From Acidobacteriota bacterium (GTDB lineage: Bacteria; Acidobacteriota; Thermoanaerobaculia; Multivoradales; JAHEKO01): a stretch of 12,999 nucleotides of DNA. Position numbers and translations under genes: made by a program. The stretch lies in the NCBI GenBank assembly GCA_027296385.1, contig JAPUJD010000101.1:1-12999 (forward strand), given 5' to 3'. Each line of letters begins with the position of its first letter. The first letter of the stretch is position 1. Under the pieces are notes generated by a model. It saw only the letters and a list, made by a program, of their open reading frames with translations, was not told where the DNA came from and searched no databases. Below, one piece after another: positions 12,999 to 12,999 of this stretch.

Positions 12999-12999
12999 G

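Overview
The window is GC-rich, densely coding DNA. It is probably from an Acidobacteriota-type bacterium (Thermoanaerobaculia/Holophagae-like or a relative). That is inferred from gene content: a VWFA-related protein of the type abundant in Acidobacteria, a TolB/FlgO-like plus TPR protein, a DUF1800/DUF1501 pair with a CX4CH lipoprotein, and a sigma/membrane anti-sigma/Spy-like cassette. No rRNA, tRNA, CRISPR array or transposase was found.

Layout, left to right. (1) Positions 1-279, minus: the 5' part of a gene running off the left edge, probably a secreted HExxH-type protein. It abuts, head to head and with no promoter space, a plus-strand TolB-like/TPR membrane protein (312-1817). (2) Positions 1938-4001, plus: a tight operon of a DUF2007 protein, a nitrilase-superfamily hydrolase that apparently starts at CTG and has Met where the catalytic Lys usually sits, and an exported PqqB-like metallo-beta-lactamase-fold protein with an altered metal motif. 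(3) Positions 3998-7311, minus: DUF1800, Tat-exported DUF1501 and a CX4CH lipoprotein. This unit converges on the previous one with both stop codons inside one CTAG. (4) Positions 7436-8760, minus: ECF sigma factor, single-pass anti-sigma candidate and Spy/CpxP-like periplasmic protein, translationally coupled; the gene order resembles Cnr-type signalling. (5) Positions 8868-12246, minus: a metallo-beta-lactamase-fold protein with a C-terminal frameshift, an unannotated-size 49-aa ORF, a TPR protein and a VWFA protein, chained by overlapping or near-overlapping stops and starts. (6) Positions 12339-12650, plus: a compact unit with no obvious protein family. It has a promoter-like TTGACA box with a palindrome in its spacer, several nested stems, a very strong Shine-Dalgarno before a 14-codon ORF (itself the end of a 53-codon frame), an 8-bp stem closing a three-hairpin domain, and a perfect 13-bp intrinsic terminator. 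This is the best candidate for something undescribed. (7) Positions 12645-12999: mostly non-coding, with a 9-bp tandem repeat and the 3' end of a minus-strand gene entering from the right.

How the parts may work together (inference): most products are exported or membrane proteins, so the region looks like an envelope/stress-sensing neighbourhood. The sigma cassette would read an envelope signal, the VWFA/TPR and DUF1800/DUF1501 units would provide surface or periplasmic functions, and the small structured transcript sits divergently from the frameshifted hydrolase operon. All function calls come from reading motifs by eye; no database or folding software was used.
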